This document shows, one piece after another, positions 1 through 12,014 of a stretch of 43,237 bases of DNA. The notes under the pieces were generated by a model. That model saw nothing but the letters and a program-made list of their open reading frames with translations, was not told the origin of the DNA and did no database searches. Source of the DNA: Helochares maculicollis (lineage: Eukaryota > Arthropoda > Insecta > Coleoptera > Hydrophilidae); NCBI GenBank assembly GCA_033557835.1, contig JAWQRO010000317.1, positions 1-43,237 of the forward strand, read 5' to 3'. Both the position numbers and the translations under genes were made by a program. Every line of letters starts with the position of its first letter. The stretch's first letter is position 1.

Positions 1-44
<44 letters not shown>
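1..44. repeat. (GA)n microsatellite
   Basis: Twenty-two uninterrupted GA dinucleotides open the window. The array probably continues to the left of the window edge, so its full length is unknown. Confidence 0.98.
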
Positions 45-46
<2 letters not shown>

Positions 47-2004
47 CATGAGGTCTCACTTGCAGTGCTGCGCCTAGAAACTGTTTCTTGAAATCGGCGT
101 CGAAGTGCATCTCAAAAAAAAACAAATTTTTATTCTAAAAGAACAAATCGACTTAAATTAACTTAGAAGGTTCGGGAAAAAATGATGTACTCAACAATAT
201 TCTGGGCCACGTCATTATCAATATGAACATGTGCAAGTAGCGATTTGGCAAAAATAAAAATTCTAAAATTCAAGCAAGTGAAATCGCTGGTAAATGTATT
301 TATACAGACATATATTTAAGACAATCACCTCATCCTAAGAAGTAGAAAAAGTCTAATGAATCATTAATTTTAAATAATTATACGAACCCAGATTTCTGAA
401 CTACCGTAGAGAACAGTCGATAATAAAGGTTACCAAAGGGAAGGCGTCGACGCACTTTACACATACATTAAATAGGCAGAAATTTCTTTTGTTTGAAATC
501 ATTGCGTTTGGGCCGATGCGTGACCAGGGCATTTTTTATCGCTTTGTTCTTGTGATTTATATATTATTTATGCGAGCGGTTTTATAACTCAGAAATTACA
601 GAGCAGTGTCTTTTACAATGGCTGTTAATTTGATTGCATTGCATGCCTGGGACTTCCGTGTCGATGGAATATAACAAAGCAGACGGCCCCGTGTTCACTG
701 TTTTAATAAATTAAGCGCATTTAGGCGGGGGTGTCGTTTTAAGGGCGTATAAATATGTAAATCCCGGCCGAAAAGCAGCCCGGCGCGGCGTTATTAATGC
801 TAAATTAAACAAAATGATGATCAATAAAAATCTATATAGCATCGAATGATACAGTCTAAAAATAGAAGACTTCTCAATTAACGTCAAGAAGCGAGAGGTC
901 GATGGGGTGAACTAAAAATAATGTTTACAGTCACTATTTATAAGTCCTAATTTATCTATTGTTTTCCAATAAATTACGTGATTTTATTGCATAAGAATTG
1001 CCCCAGATGTTACTTTACATAACAGCTTTTTTCTTTTACACGAGTTCGTCTGTTTTCACAGAGTTTTGTGTTTGTTTTCGATGGCTGTGCGCCTTCAGCC
1101 TGAGTTTTATGATATTCGTGCCACCTGAAAGCGATTCGTCTTACGTTTACGCCACTAAGTTGATGCTAAATCATTTTTTCGCTGCCGAATCTTTTGAGTT
1201 TTTTCGGGATATTGCAGCAATGTGCCCTGGCAGATTTGTCGCCGTTGTTCAATAATTTATGTCCGCAAACTGATGTGGTTCAATACAGCTCCTAATAGAG
1301 ATTTCATTTGCGCAAAAGAGCGGACTTCCTGAATAGGTTGATAGAAGGCTATTTCCGCGATAAAACAGCGGCATTGCGAAAACAATGCATGCAACTTTGT
1401 TATACACATGCAGCTGGAAATTGACGCCGATACATAATCTCTACTCAAAAATTGTTTCGGTTGCTGTAGAGTTTATTAAAACGATATTTTGTCAACAAAA
1501 TAGTTAAGTTTTCTCATTTTCTTTTTTTACTTCATGCTTTTTTTACTTTGTCTCACCAGCATGGATAATAACTTGTTATTTCAAAGTTCCACGTACTTGA
1601 TAATTATAAAACATAAGAAGCTTGGTTCTTGTCTTAAAACAGTCCCGATGTACGTATAATTCTTTAACATTTTAAGATTATACTGCTGCATCTATAAATA
1701 TTGTATGTATAAATAATTAAATATTCTTCTTTAAGAACCTTATCGAATGAGGGACGTCAGCTTCAGATTCTTACATCCAGGAACATTTGAGAAAAAATCA
1801 GTGCATGTGGCACGACAAACCCTATTTATAGAAGCTTAGAAAGAAAGCACAAATGTATAAAAGACATTCAACAACAGACATTTTAATAATCTGATTTTTT
1901 CATAGCAAAAAATAGTGTAAAAATTAGTAAACTGCGAATAAAGGCAAATTTAAGCAAATATATACTTTTCATCTTGTAAGGCTCTACTCGAAAACGTTCT
2001 CTTC
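45..2004. other. No gene recognised; unique-looking DNA with a GC-rich patch
   Basis: Open frames here are short, low in complexity and match no family I know. The stretch from about 640 to 800 stands out from its AT-rich surroundings because it contains several CG-rich words such as cggccg and cggcgcggcg beside AT-rich words. That is the kind of patch one might test for cross-species conservation, but no function can be read from it. Confidence 0.5.
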
Positions 2005-2006
2005 TA

Positions 2007-3262
2007 CCAGGTGCACAAGTTTTGTTGTCAAGAGATGGCGCATGAAATCTAATGAAGTAACCTTTGGAACCCGAAGCGCTATTTTTTTTGCTAAGACCGC
2101 CATTACAAAAGGTCATATTCGTTTAGTTGTTTACGAGTTAGTAGCATGCTTCTTTTTCGTGTTAAAATGCCGAATTTTGAGCCAAGTGAGAGCATTCGCG
2201 GCATGTAATGATTTTCTTGTACAATCAAAAGAAAAAAGCATCGGAAAGTTATCGAAATCTTATAGAGACTTACGGCGATCTTGTTCCAACTGTAAAGCCT
2301 TATGAACGCTATTTTAAACGTTTCAAAAGTGGCGATTTCAATGTTATTGACGAAGAACGTGAAAATCGACCAAAAAAGTTTCAAGACGACGACCTAAAAG
2401 CATTATTGGACGAAGATGATACACAAACACAACAAATGATGGCAAAGCAGTTGAAAGTCACTCGGCAAGCCATTTCCGATCGCCTGAGAGCTATGAAATA
2501 GTTACAAAAGGTTGGAAAATGGGTTTCACACGAACTAAACGAACGACGGATGGAAAGAGGAAAAACTATGTGATAAATACTGCATTTTCTCCAAAAAAGA
2601 AAGGTTTTTGGCATCGGGTGCAAGCGATAAAAATGAATATATTTCGACAATCTCAAACGCAACAAATCGTGGGTAACCATCAACATTGAGTACAAAACCG
2701 GATAGTTTGTGCAGGAAGACAATGCTATGTGTGTGGTGGGATCAGAAGGGAGTAGTGTACTACGAGCCTCTCAAACCCGGCAAAACAGTTAATACTGTCC
2801 TCTACAGACAACAAATGATCAGTTTAAGCCATGCATTGATCGGAAAACGCCCAGAATGGGCTCGAAGACACGGCAAAGCCATTCTGCAGCATGGCAACGC
2901 TCCTACACATTCAGCCAAAGTGGTCAAAGAAACGATTTCTTTGCTTGGTTGGGAACTCCTACCCCACCCGCCGTATTCATCAGATCTGGCGCCTTCTTAT
3001 TATCAGCTCTTCTCATCGATGGGACACGCACTGGCTGAGTAACAGTTCAAGACTTTCAAGGGTGTACACAAATGGTTCGATGAATTGATATCAATGAAAG
3101 TTGAAGTTTTCTTTTGGACTGATACCCATAAATTACCCGAGAGATGGATAAAATGTGTAAAAAGCAAGGGCTAATACTTTGAATAAAAAATATTTTGCCA
3201 TTGTTCTTCAATAATTGCGTATTTTTCATGAAAAAAACGTCATTTTATGCTTGCGCACGGGG
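2007..3262 (+). mobile_element. Mos1-like (mauritiana-type) mariner, full length, inactive
   Basis: The element is about 1256 bp, close to the usual 1.28 kb of mariners. It is flanked on both sides by TA (2005-2006 and 3263-3264), the target duplication of the family. The outer ends form an imperfect inverted repeat: ccaggtgcacaag on the left against ccccgtgcgcaag read inwards from the right, 10 of 13 matching. The left end resembles the Mos1 terminus as I remember it. The interior is a broken transposase of the mauritiana type. The many stops, frameshifts and lost catalytic residues mark an old insertion. Confidence 0.88.
2167..3186 (+). pseudogene. Mos1-like mariner transposase, degenerate
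   Basis: The start at 2167 gives MPNFEPSESIRG; the frame then shifts by one base near 2206. The following 2208-2501 stretch reads through the DNA-binding region, with FKRFKSGDF, LLDEDDTQTQ and VTRQAIS typical of Mos1 relatives. A TAG at 2499-2501 and further stops follow, and the first catalytic motif lies in a frameshifted stretch near 2625. The C-terminal half reads from about 2686 with CVWWDQKGVVYYEPLKPGK. The second catalytic Asp has become Gly (HGNAP, codon 2893-2895) and the third has become Tyr (codon 2998-3000). These two sites are still 35 codons apart, as in DD34D enzymes. The last codons read YFE then stop at 3184-3186. It cannot encode an active enzyme. Confidence 0.9.
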
Positions 3263-3264
3263 TA

Positions 3265-3617
3265 TAATGCGAAGAATAAATTAAAACCTTTTGGCATTTA
3301 TTTACAATAAAAATCTAGAGAACACTTAAATATCTTGATTTACGACATTAGAATATCTATTGGACAACACACATAAATTGCCGGAAGCCACATTAATAAT
3401 TTTTTAGTATTAGACGAGAAGCAACTGTAATATTTTTTGCTACACATATTTGTAAGAGGGGGTGTGAAAGAATCTCCTGTAGAGGTGTTTCAACAATTTC
3501 ATATTTTGCGATTCCCTGTGCTCGGTACGGTTATTTTTGAGGAAGATATCCCTATGTCTTAGCGTTTGTAAGTCACTGTGTCTAGAACTAATTAGATTTT
3601 GGAGCAAATCTCAGAAT
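3265..3617. other. No gene recognised
   Basis: AT-rich spacer between the mariner end and a second mariner scrap. I see no coding similarity, terminal repeats or tandem structure in it. Confidence 0.5.
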
Positions 3618-3770
3618 AGAATCGTGCGCTTTTAAGAAGAGTTTGTCAAAATTGTAACAATTTCGTTGGGCTGCCTGGTCGCATGCATCATATTCCCCTG
3701 ATCTACCACCACCTGATTTATTTCGATCCCACAGCGAAAAATTTTCTTGGATGTTTGTAAAACTCACCTT
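3618..3770 (+). pseudogene. Mariner transposase fragment (third catalytic motif)
   Basis: In one plus-strand frame this reads FRWAAWSHASYSPDLPPPDL followed by FRS. That corresponds to the mariner block around the third catalytic Asp, usually HPPYSPDLAPSDYHLF. A stop (TAA) lies a few codons upstream, and similarity fades downstream. No terminal repeats were found, so this is a small internal scrap. It is too short to place in a subfamily and is a separate insertion from the element ending at 3262. Confidence 0.6.
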
Positions 3771-5720
3771 GAAAAATCTCATATATAGAAGCGACAGAGC
3801 TATTTGTTAATTTGGAAGCTATGTTATCAGATAACAACACATCCTAGCGTCTCATATACAAGTTCTGCTAAATTATACAGTTTCTTGTGTATAGATTTTT
3901 TAACAAAGTATTCGCATTCTTAAATAAAGCTCAAATAGTTGCATTTCTTTCTAAAAAACAAACACCAGAAAAAACTATACTAAGAAGTACCGAAATAGAT
4001 TTCATATATTTGATGAAGAACGCCAGTGACACTTTGATGAATTCACAGAACTTCCAAAAAAGTTGTATTAGCCAAGTTTTAAATTTGACTCGGGATTCAC
4101 TTGCTAAATTCCGCAAACATGCATTCTCTAAACGCGTATGTATGTAGTGATTCATTAGAACATTGTTAATAAGAACAATGTTATAAGCTAAAAAAAAACA
4201 AAAGAGATAAAAACAATGGAAAATATGAAATAACTGAAGTATTCTTTGAATATTAATAGAAAACGTCACGGAAAATTAATTTTTTAATGGCATCCTTTGT
4301 CGGAGATATAAAACTAGCACCATTCATATACAAAAGGAGGCATCATTCATTTAGTGCTCACACCATTTCACGTATGTAATTGAAAGGTAAACAATTTTAC
4401 CGGCGGTCGCGCCGCGCCGCGATCCGTCTTTATGATACACTTACATACATAAATACATAATACAACCTGGCTAAGGCAATTACCTTTGTAAACCGCAGAT
4501 AATACGCTATATTTTTTTGAAATTATAATTTTACCTTTGTGCTGTGTGTAAAAATAGCAAAGCAAACAGAAACGCCGCGGCGGCCATGGAAAATCTGAGC
4601 GTGAACAATTATTTCAGTCTGACAAGTGACGAATTTAGGCGATAACAAGTCTACCTGCGACAGGTCAAGAATCTTTAAGGAAGAGGTTATGTGGAAACAA
4701 TTGAAGAAGCTATTTGGTAATAAGCCTGTTGCAATTGCAGTTACTTCAAAGGTGGCTCGACGCATCACACAAGCAACACACGAATGTCGGGTATATTTCG
4801 ATTGTGGGAAACGATCGCAATTTGCATCGCTGTCATTGTCTCAAAAGGAGGAGATCCCTAATAACACGTCATTTATCTGATATAGATGTTATGATATGAG
4901 GCAAAAACCGCATATCCTGTTGTAATAATTTCGAAGCGCTGTGTTTGCATGTATTCGTAAAATGCGCCCATAATCAGTTTTGGCCATTAAACATACCCTA
5001 AATTTTAAATGTTTCCTGCTCTTTGTAGGTTTGAATAAAGCGTGTCGACTGTGCAGTGGTTGCTACATTTCACAAAGCGCTGCATAAATATGCAATGCGA
5101 GCTTATGTTTGTTCGACGTGGAGAGGCTTATGTGCTTTGCTTTTCAAATAGTTTTATTTGCCTCCCGTGATATCTAAAGATTGATCCTCTTCATGTTTCG
5201 GTCAATCTTCAATGCTCGCTTCGTACGTTAGCAGTGCGAACCATTGAAAATTTCATTAAGCCGCGGACATGATATTTAACAATCCCAAGTGATGATAATT
5301 TATATCTGTAGAAAATATTACGTTGACTGCACTCGTTTGCTACAGTATACGCCTGCAATTAAGCATTACTAAAAGAGGAATATAAATTTACAGTTGCTTC
5401 GGAGACGAATAAAATTAGAAAGTGAGTCAGAAACTTGTGCACACATGATAAAAGTGCGTTGTTTACGACTAATGATATCGTAAAAAAGATAAACCACACT
5501 GTAAATCCGTTTACCCCATTCTAATTACTTAAAGGAGCGCTTATAAATAGATTATACAGCCCGTTGTAAATTATGCAAATTAAACATCCTCGAACAATAA
5601 AAAGAAAAACATGAGGCAAATTAAAAACAGAAGCATTAACATTCTGATAAAGTTTTTCAGTAATAAACTGGTCATACTTTACGTAATTTATTTGTGTGAA
5701 TTTTGATAGCACTCTTTTTA
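3771..5720. other. No gene recognised
   Basis: AT-rich DNA with only short open frames. A frame of 84 codons at 4626-4880 has no recognisable motif and is probably chance. A short GC-rich run (about 4400-4425) and a small inverted repeat aacattgtt/aacaatgtt near 4157-4182 are the only local structures noticed. Confidence 0.45.
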
Positions 5721-6740
5721 ATTTTTATGACCACACCGCCGCTAGAAATCCACACAGGCCCTGCTGTTTAATAGGTTCTACGACACGGCCAAGTGGGAAA
5801 AAAGATGCCTATCGTTTTATTAGGGCCAATTTCCAAAATAAAAACGGCACTGAAGAGACTTCCCGGTCGTAAATGTCCCTCTGATACGGATCTTTTAGTT
5901 TTCATGTCGTGCTAAAGCACTAAACAAAACTAGCCCTGAATAAATTCCCCGGATTAAAAAGTCGTAAATGCCCTGGAAAATTGTGAAACGCGCCCTCGAC
6001 CTAAAGCGCTTAGTCGAAATCCCGCGGCTTAATCCGATCCGACCCGGAGACACCCGAATCTAATTTTGTTTTTAATCAAAAATTCACAAGGCCCTAAGTA
6101 CACTATTATATTCCTTTTAAGGAGTTTCATTAAAACGAAACTAAGCCGTTAGAGCTTTATGTATTTCTTTCGGCCATAAACCTTCCCACTACCCTCCGCC
6201 CCCGCAACTATATACGTTGCAATATAAAAGTAATATTTTCACAACTATGAAAATGAGTTTGGCAGATCATATTGTGACGCGGAGGAGAGGGGTCGTTTCA
6301 GTTTTTATTAAATGGCAGACGTAAAAACTTTAGAGGTATTGTGCGCAATTTTGCAGAATCGCCCCCCAAGGTTGAATTTCGTTATATATAGATAGAAGTT
6401 GAGTTGATGCCTCTGAAATTCACTCATAACCCCGAAGCTCAGCTGTTATCGATTGGAGCGGGTGCCTTTTATCGCGTTGCGAGGAGCCCGAGGAACTTTT
6501 ATGTACTTTTTATGGTTTTATCATGTTCCTCCTTTTCTGGTATTAGTAAAACTTTACTGCCACCATTCTGGGTGTCAGATATATATATGGACTAGAAAGA
6601 GCCGACCAATCCCCTCTGTATACACCCCTAATAGTATACGCACATTTCGCCGGATAGCCGAAATAAGAGTCTTCCTTTCCTGGATCTATTCCCGACCTGT
6701 ATTATGCCAGTCGTAAGAATTGGTCGTGATCTGTTTGTGT
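5721..6740. other. Unique, moderately GC-rich non-coding stretch
   Basis: Roughly 5730-6060 is visibly richer in GC than its surroundings, with CG-containing words throughout, and has no open frame of note. The next 700 bases contain two overlapping short frames without recognisable motifs. It could be conserved regulatory DNA, but the sequence alone does not show this. Confidence 0.35.
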
Positions 6741-8114
6741 TGGAAAGGCGGACAAACTAAGCGTGGTTAGTCGGCTGTACAAGATTTTTGGCAATATCTG
6801 CAATGAATCTTCCTTTGTTTTCTAGTTGATAGTTTGCAGTTTGCTATTTCTGCGTGATTGGATTTATTTTCAGTAACTGATGCACAGAAAGCGAGGTTGT
6901 AATTTCGGCAGCCTTGAAAATTTTGTACGTGCTTGGGCATATTGGGCATGTAAATTAGCCCACCTGCTGTGAAATTGAATACTATACATTTTTCTTTGTA
7001 TGATTTGCTATTGAAATTTGATAATGGAGTTGGAAACTCTTGCTAACATTTTAAATAAAATAAATTGTGTACACAAAACGTAATCAAAAACTTTTAGAAA
7101 GTAGGCGGAAAGATACTGTTTTCATGCTACGCTTCTGAATCTTTTCAGGCGACTGTCTAACTCTTGTATACTAAGTGATCTTATGCAGATCACTATCAGG
7201 GACCAAATGGTATGCTTCAACTGTTGTATTAAAAAGCGCTAATTAAGTAATGGACTAAGAAGGCTTCAAAGATGCTGGATGAGTCCAGTCGTAAAACCAA
7301 CTATTTACGTATGGTATATCTACTTCCAAAACGGACGTGGAATGACATTATTATAAAATTGGAAGCCCAGAAAGTTATCTGCGAGAAAATGCAGCAGCAA
7401 TATGAGCAAAACAGAGTTTGATAATTAAATTTGAAAACGTTTCGCACAAATTTGCATTTAAATAAAAATCTCTCCGCGAATTTTTGTGATATCTTATTTT
7501 GTACTAATTAAGCTTCAGTAGATTTTAAACTATCCCATTTAGTTTTCTTCGAGATGTAAATTAATAAAACATGTCGAGTAAGTTTCTCACCTACTAGTAA
7601 AGTTCTTTCAGATCTAACTCGAATTCGTTAGCACCTGATTCTATTACATACACTACATATAAAGCTTGAAGGAATCGCTCAGCATAAAAGTAAGTTAGAC
7701 TGATATTTGTAGAAAATGAAACCCAATCGCATGAAAGTATGGCTACTCTGATTTATCAATTGGCTGCTTTTATATACCAAACAAAAATCCATTCCACGCC
7801 AATAGTTTCAAATGCTGCAAAATGCGACGACTACTGAGACCTAGAAGACTAGAGACATTTAACCAAACAATTTGGTAGTGATGCTCAGTTGTGCAGTTCT
7901 TCTTTGGCGACTATCTCAGTTGGCAGAAATGTTGGATTTATATACCAAAATTACCCATCAATAAAAGGCTTGCCTTTCTTCATAATCAGAGCTCTTTGAT
8001 TTGTCACCATGACGAGCTGATCACTATGCTCTGGATTTTGCGTCCCAAATGAATATATGAAGAACTGAAAATATTGGCTAGATATTATCATGAGTAGATT
8101 ACCAATAAATATAA
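6741..8114. other. No gene recognised; contains a weak repeat relic
   Basis: AT-rich, without long frames. The part from about 7880 to 8060 resembles a stretch at about 10535-10680 and is listed separately. Nothing else can be supported. Confidence 0.4.
7880..8060 (+). repeat. Diverged dispersed repeat, copy 1
   Basis: Shares blocks with 10535-10680, including ttcttcttt, an aattggcagaaa-like word and tttgatttgtcaccatga (tttgatttgtcatcatga in the other copy), in the same order and orientation. Both copies read a similar short peptide (QLAE followed further on by FDLS) with stops in between. They may be old pieces of one retroelement coding region; the family is not identifiable by eye. Confidence 0.4.
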
Positions 8115-8116
8115 TA

Positions 8117-9316
8117 AAGGTGTCCCAAAATTAAAATAAGGTTTGAATTAAATAGAAAAGCCAACTTTTAGTCTTTTGATGGTAATTTTTTTATTGAGTC
8201 ATTGTCCAAATTTTCCATGACCATCTTGCATAAATGTGGCTGAATTTTGTTGATGCAGCCTAGAATCTCCTCCTTTAATGCACGGATGGTTGTGGGCTTC
8301 TTGACATAGACCTGTGATTGCAAATAACCTCATAAAAAGAAATCGAATGGTGTTAAATCACACGATCTAGGAGGCCAATTCTGACCACCAAAACGAGAGT
8401 GTACACGACCTGGAAATGTTTCATGCAGTAATTGAATTGTTTCGTGGGCTGTATGGCATGTAGCACCGTCTAATTGAAACTGCATATTGCCCACATCAAT
8501 ATAATCCAATTTCGGCAGAAAGAATTGTGTTATAATGTCGCGATATCGAGCACCAGTAACAGTCACTGCTTGACCAGTCTCCTCATTTTCAAAAATGTAT
8601 GGCCCAATTATGTCTCCAGCTCGAAATCCACACCAAAAAATGACATATCGTGAATGCAATTGTTTTTCGACAATCACGTGTGTTATTTGAATCCCAAAAG
8701 CGGCAAAAAATAGGTGATTAAAAAAGCAATCAAGGGGAAAATGAGCTTCATCGGTTAGGATGATTTTGCTCAAAAAATCAGCATCCATTTGTTGATGTTC
8801 AATAAATCATCCAACAAAGTCTCTTCGCTGTGTATGGTCATTGGGCTTCAGTTGATTTATTCCATTTTATAAGCATTGAGACACAGATCTTTAGTGAGTA
8901 TACGCTGTAAACAGCTTCTTGAAATTTGCAATTCTTGTCCACGATGCCGAATTGAGGTTCCTGGATTGTCACCGACACATATGCACTGCTTCGATGTGGA
9001 TATTTGAACGGCTTGTTTTTGAACAATCAGTCTGTTTGGCGTCTCCAACTGCATTTTTCAATTAATCCCTTCACAGTTGACAAAGTTAAACACTATTCCG
9101 ACCATTTTTTTTGTATGAAAATTTCAAACTGCGGCCGCGTAGGTTTAATTATTTTGGAAATATATTTCAATAATGAAGACATGTTATATTGTATAATATT
9201 CGATTTTTACTAACCCTAAACTTTCAGCTGTCATATAGGTTTTTAACAGGATTTGCCAAAACAAAACTGCACGAATGGCGGCAAATTCAAATCTTGCTTT
9301 AATTTTGGGACACCTT
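8117..9316 (-). mobile_element. Rosa-type (DD41D) Tc1/mariner element, full length
   Basis: A 1200-bp element bounded by inverted repeats. Nineteen bases are identical at the ends (aaggtgtcccaaaattaaa at 8117-8135, and its complement at 9298-9316), and partial similarity continues inwards for about 15 more. The left flank is TA as expected for the superfamily; the right flank is GC, so the target duplication is either mutated or not preserved. The interior encodes a transposase with 41 residues between the second and third catalytic Asp, the spacing described for rosa elements. Degeneration is moderate: one nonsense codon and a few frameshifts. Confidence 0.9.
8168..9054 (-). pseudogene. Rosa-type transposase, broken but with catalytic Asps present
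   Basis: The first readable part starts at 9054 and carries the second helix-turn-helix (LQISRSCLQRILTKDLCLNA). The N-terminal helix-turn-helix upstream appears only in shifted frames, with KKWSE and LSTVKGLI visible near 9070-9105. A frameshift at about 8860 precedes the catalytic core, which reads from 8788. Its motifs are LTDEAHF (first Asp), FWCGFRAGDIIGPYIFEN, QLDGATCHTA (second Asp) and RSCDLTPFDFF (third Asp in PFD). Forty-one residues separate the second and third Asp. A TGA at 8330-8332 replaces what is probably Trp, and the same frame then continues 54 codons to a TAA at 8168-8170. The protein is not expressed intact. Confidence 0.88.
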
Positions 9317-11690
9317 GCAACTGTGGTCAAAGGCACCATGAGCATTTCAAAAGAATTTAAACACCTGTAACTTCAACTGCTGAAAAACTTGGAGCAAAAA
9401 GTTTGAAAGTTAATTGAAGGAATCCGAGACAAATTTTAAAATTGAAAACAGTCCTTACTGCAAGAAATATATTATAACTATCTTTTCCGACTTTAGCTCT
9501 TGGTACAGTTCAGCCAGTCAGGAGTTGCTGCAAACTGCAAGCTGTGATGGTTCATCTGAAAAGGCCCTTAGTCGCTGCCATCAACTTAAATTTTCTATGT
9601 TGTAAAATTATTTCGATATTATATATAAAGTAGAGTATTTTAATTCCTGCTCTTGTATAGCACGTCAAATCTTTGGTTAGACGGAAAATACCCCATCAGA
9701 CTAATGGTGAAGACTTTTTACAGCAAAGAAACAATGCACTCCAACAGCAAATGCTGAAATACAGGGCGAAATAGAGCTCTTGCATGTATAGGAAGAAAAA
9801 ACTCTCTCAATTTGCAGAAATGTAAGACTCATGCTTGTGTTGCTGTTGAACGACTGCAGCAACACTTGCAGTAAAATTTCTATTTTGGTAATCAATTGAT
9901 GTTAGTGTAGATTCTAAAACTACAGAAAATTCTAACTAGAAGAAAAAAATTATTAGGGATGTTGAGTAAGCATCCGGAAACGACGACTTTCGGTCTTTCT
10001 CGACTCTAAGAACTTTCTGTCGTTTAAGCTACTTCAGCGTTTCATATGCATGTCGCTTAAGTATAAATATAAAAAATGGTATGTAAAATATGATAGACTT
10101 ATAAACTTAGAAGATACAAAACTGAAAATAAAAACCACTTTTTCCGATCAGTTCTGCATCCAGGAAGGCCATCTATTCAAGAAGGAAGAAATTGAATCTT
10201 CCCAAACTATCGCAAATAGTTTTTTGTGTTAGAAAATGGATATTCGAGACCATAGTTGCACAATGATGACAGCCTCTATTAATATCAATTATTGTAGCTA
10301 AGAAGAAATTTGAAGAAAAACACTAGACAATCTCAGTACTTTTTCCTCTCTAACTAATATTTTGTTATTTGGTGGAATCTCCATCAAATTGTCAAACGAA
10401 AATGTATTCCAAAATGTAGATTTTGAATACTGCAAAATGGTATAAATAGACCAAGGAATCATATATCAATAGGTACTAAGACTTGTGAGATGTGTCAAAC
10501 TGCAATTGTCTTGGTGCTACATTCTTCTTTCCTACCTACTCCAATTGGCAGAAAGATTGAGTTCATACTTAATCACTTGATGGTTAATAAATAACTGAAG
10601 CTTCTGCATTTCAGCGATTTTTGATTTGTCATCATGAGGAACCAAAAGGTTCATTACGTTTTGCGCTTGAGAAATCAAATAGGGAAATGATGCAACAATA
10701 TGACCTTGCGTTGAGTGTGATTAAACAACTTAAAAAGAGAATAATGGCTTAAAAATAGCCGGGGACCAAAGTTTGGTTATAAAAGTCGGTTACCAAAAAA
10801 CTTGAAATTGATTCCATAAGGTTTGGAATCAACTCGAATTACAAAAGAGTTTGTTCATATTACGTAGCTTTACTTCTTAGCATGCATAAATTTAAGATAT
10901 AACTCAAACTCAAAAATATAAATCTAGTATCCAAGAAGAGTCAAAATTTTTTGTTAAATTGTGAATATCACAAACATATATAGCGTAAAGGGGAGAAGTA
11001 TATTGTAAAACAAGAATGTTCTAGGATAAGAACGATCTACTCATGTTCAGTTGCAACTCAGTTGCGCACTTAGAAATGCCATTTTCTAAATGAAGAAAGA
11101 GCGGTGCGAAATTTTTAAAAATTAGTTCTGGCAATTCTCAAAAAACATTTTTCTCTATGTGACATCCATACCTGTACAGAAACTGAGACTGATATTGGCA
11201 AAATAGTCAAACAGTTGTAAATATAGGGTAAATCTAGAAGAGACAGAGTTATGAGGTTTGCCATACAAAGATCAAATAATGTAAAGTCATTTTAATTGCG
11301 TACTTAATTTCCTGTTAGAACTAAAATAACTATTTATAATCAAAACCACATAAAATAGGTCTTTATCATAATTCTTACTCACATACAGTGCTTCGAATAT
11401 TTATTATTCGAAGAATAACCCATTAAATTGGATTCACTTATATTCCAAAATAATGATTTTCACTACTGTCATATAGGATTCTGCATGAGTAGTGACAAAA
11501 TCTCTAAAAATTTGAGTTGATACTATTAGAAAGCGAAACCGTAAAGAAAAGTAGAGAATATAAACTGCTATTGTAGTGGCAAATATCGTTAGGTTGACAG
11601 AACAAATTATCGCAAATGAACACAAATTAGGCTTCCAAAAATAAACGCATTATCTTTGTGAGAGGGCGTTTTAAGACATCTGTTGGTGTC
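9317..11690. other. No gene recognised; AT-rich spacer
   Basis: Between the rosa element and the BEL/Pao relic there is 2.4 kb without a convincing coding region. It includes the second copy of a weak repeat at about 10535-10680. A small perfect palindrome, cttcgaata/tattcgaag, lies near 11391-11414. Parts may be the lost gag and reverse transcriptase region of the BEL/Pao element downstream, but no motif proves it. Confidence 0.4.
10535..10680 (+). repeat. Diverged dispersed repeat, copy 2
   Basis: Partner of the stretch at 7880-8060, same orientation, with shared words in the same order. Identity is modest and the ends are unclear. Confidence 0.4.
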
Positions 11691-11699
11691 TTCAAAATC

Positions 11700-11770
11700 A
11701 CCAGCCTTGCAAGGATATCTGCACCAGAGTGGGTATCAACTATACGTGCCCTTTTCTACTCAAGTGAACT
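11700..11770 (+). pseudogene. Possible extra integrase-start fragment (BEL/Pao)
   Basis: One frame reads TRVGINYTCPFLLK, which resembles the opening of the BEL/Pao integrase core (usually VGxDYAGPF). The same motif recurs in the main relic at about 12275-12315 as LKVGIDYVSTFIL. This piece therefore comes from a second copy or a duplication. It is only about 20 residues long, so confidence is modest. Confidence 0.4.
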
Positions 11771-12014
11771 GGTGTTCTAATTTCATCAACTGTATCATTT
11801 ACGAAAGAATTATTTGAGAACTATTCCTGTTTCAGTGAACTCGAACGGTCGTAACTTATATTTGCAGGTTTTGTAAAAATGTAAAATTACATTTAAACAT
11901 TCGGAAGTTTGGACCTTCATCTTAATTTAAATTAAAAGAAGCTTTGAAACTAGCTGTCAAAGTCTTTACAAACGTATTACTTCCATGACGATTTGGTGGC
12001 GCTGCAAAATGCAA

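Noticed and set aside
4626..4880. 84-codon frame as a possible small gene
   Set aside because: It has no recognisable motif, splice context or codon pattern, and another frame overlaps it.
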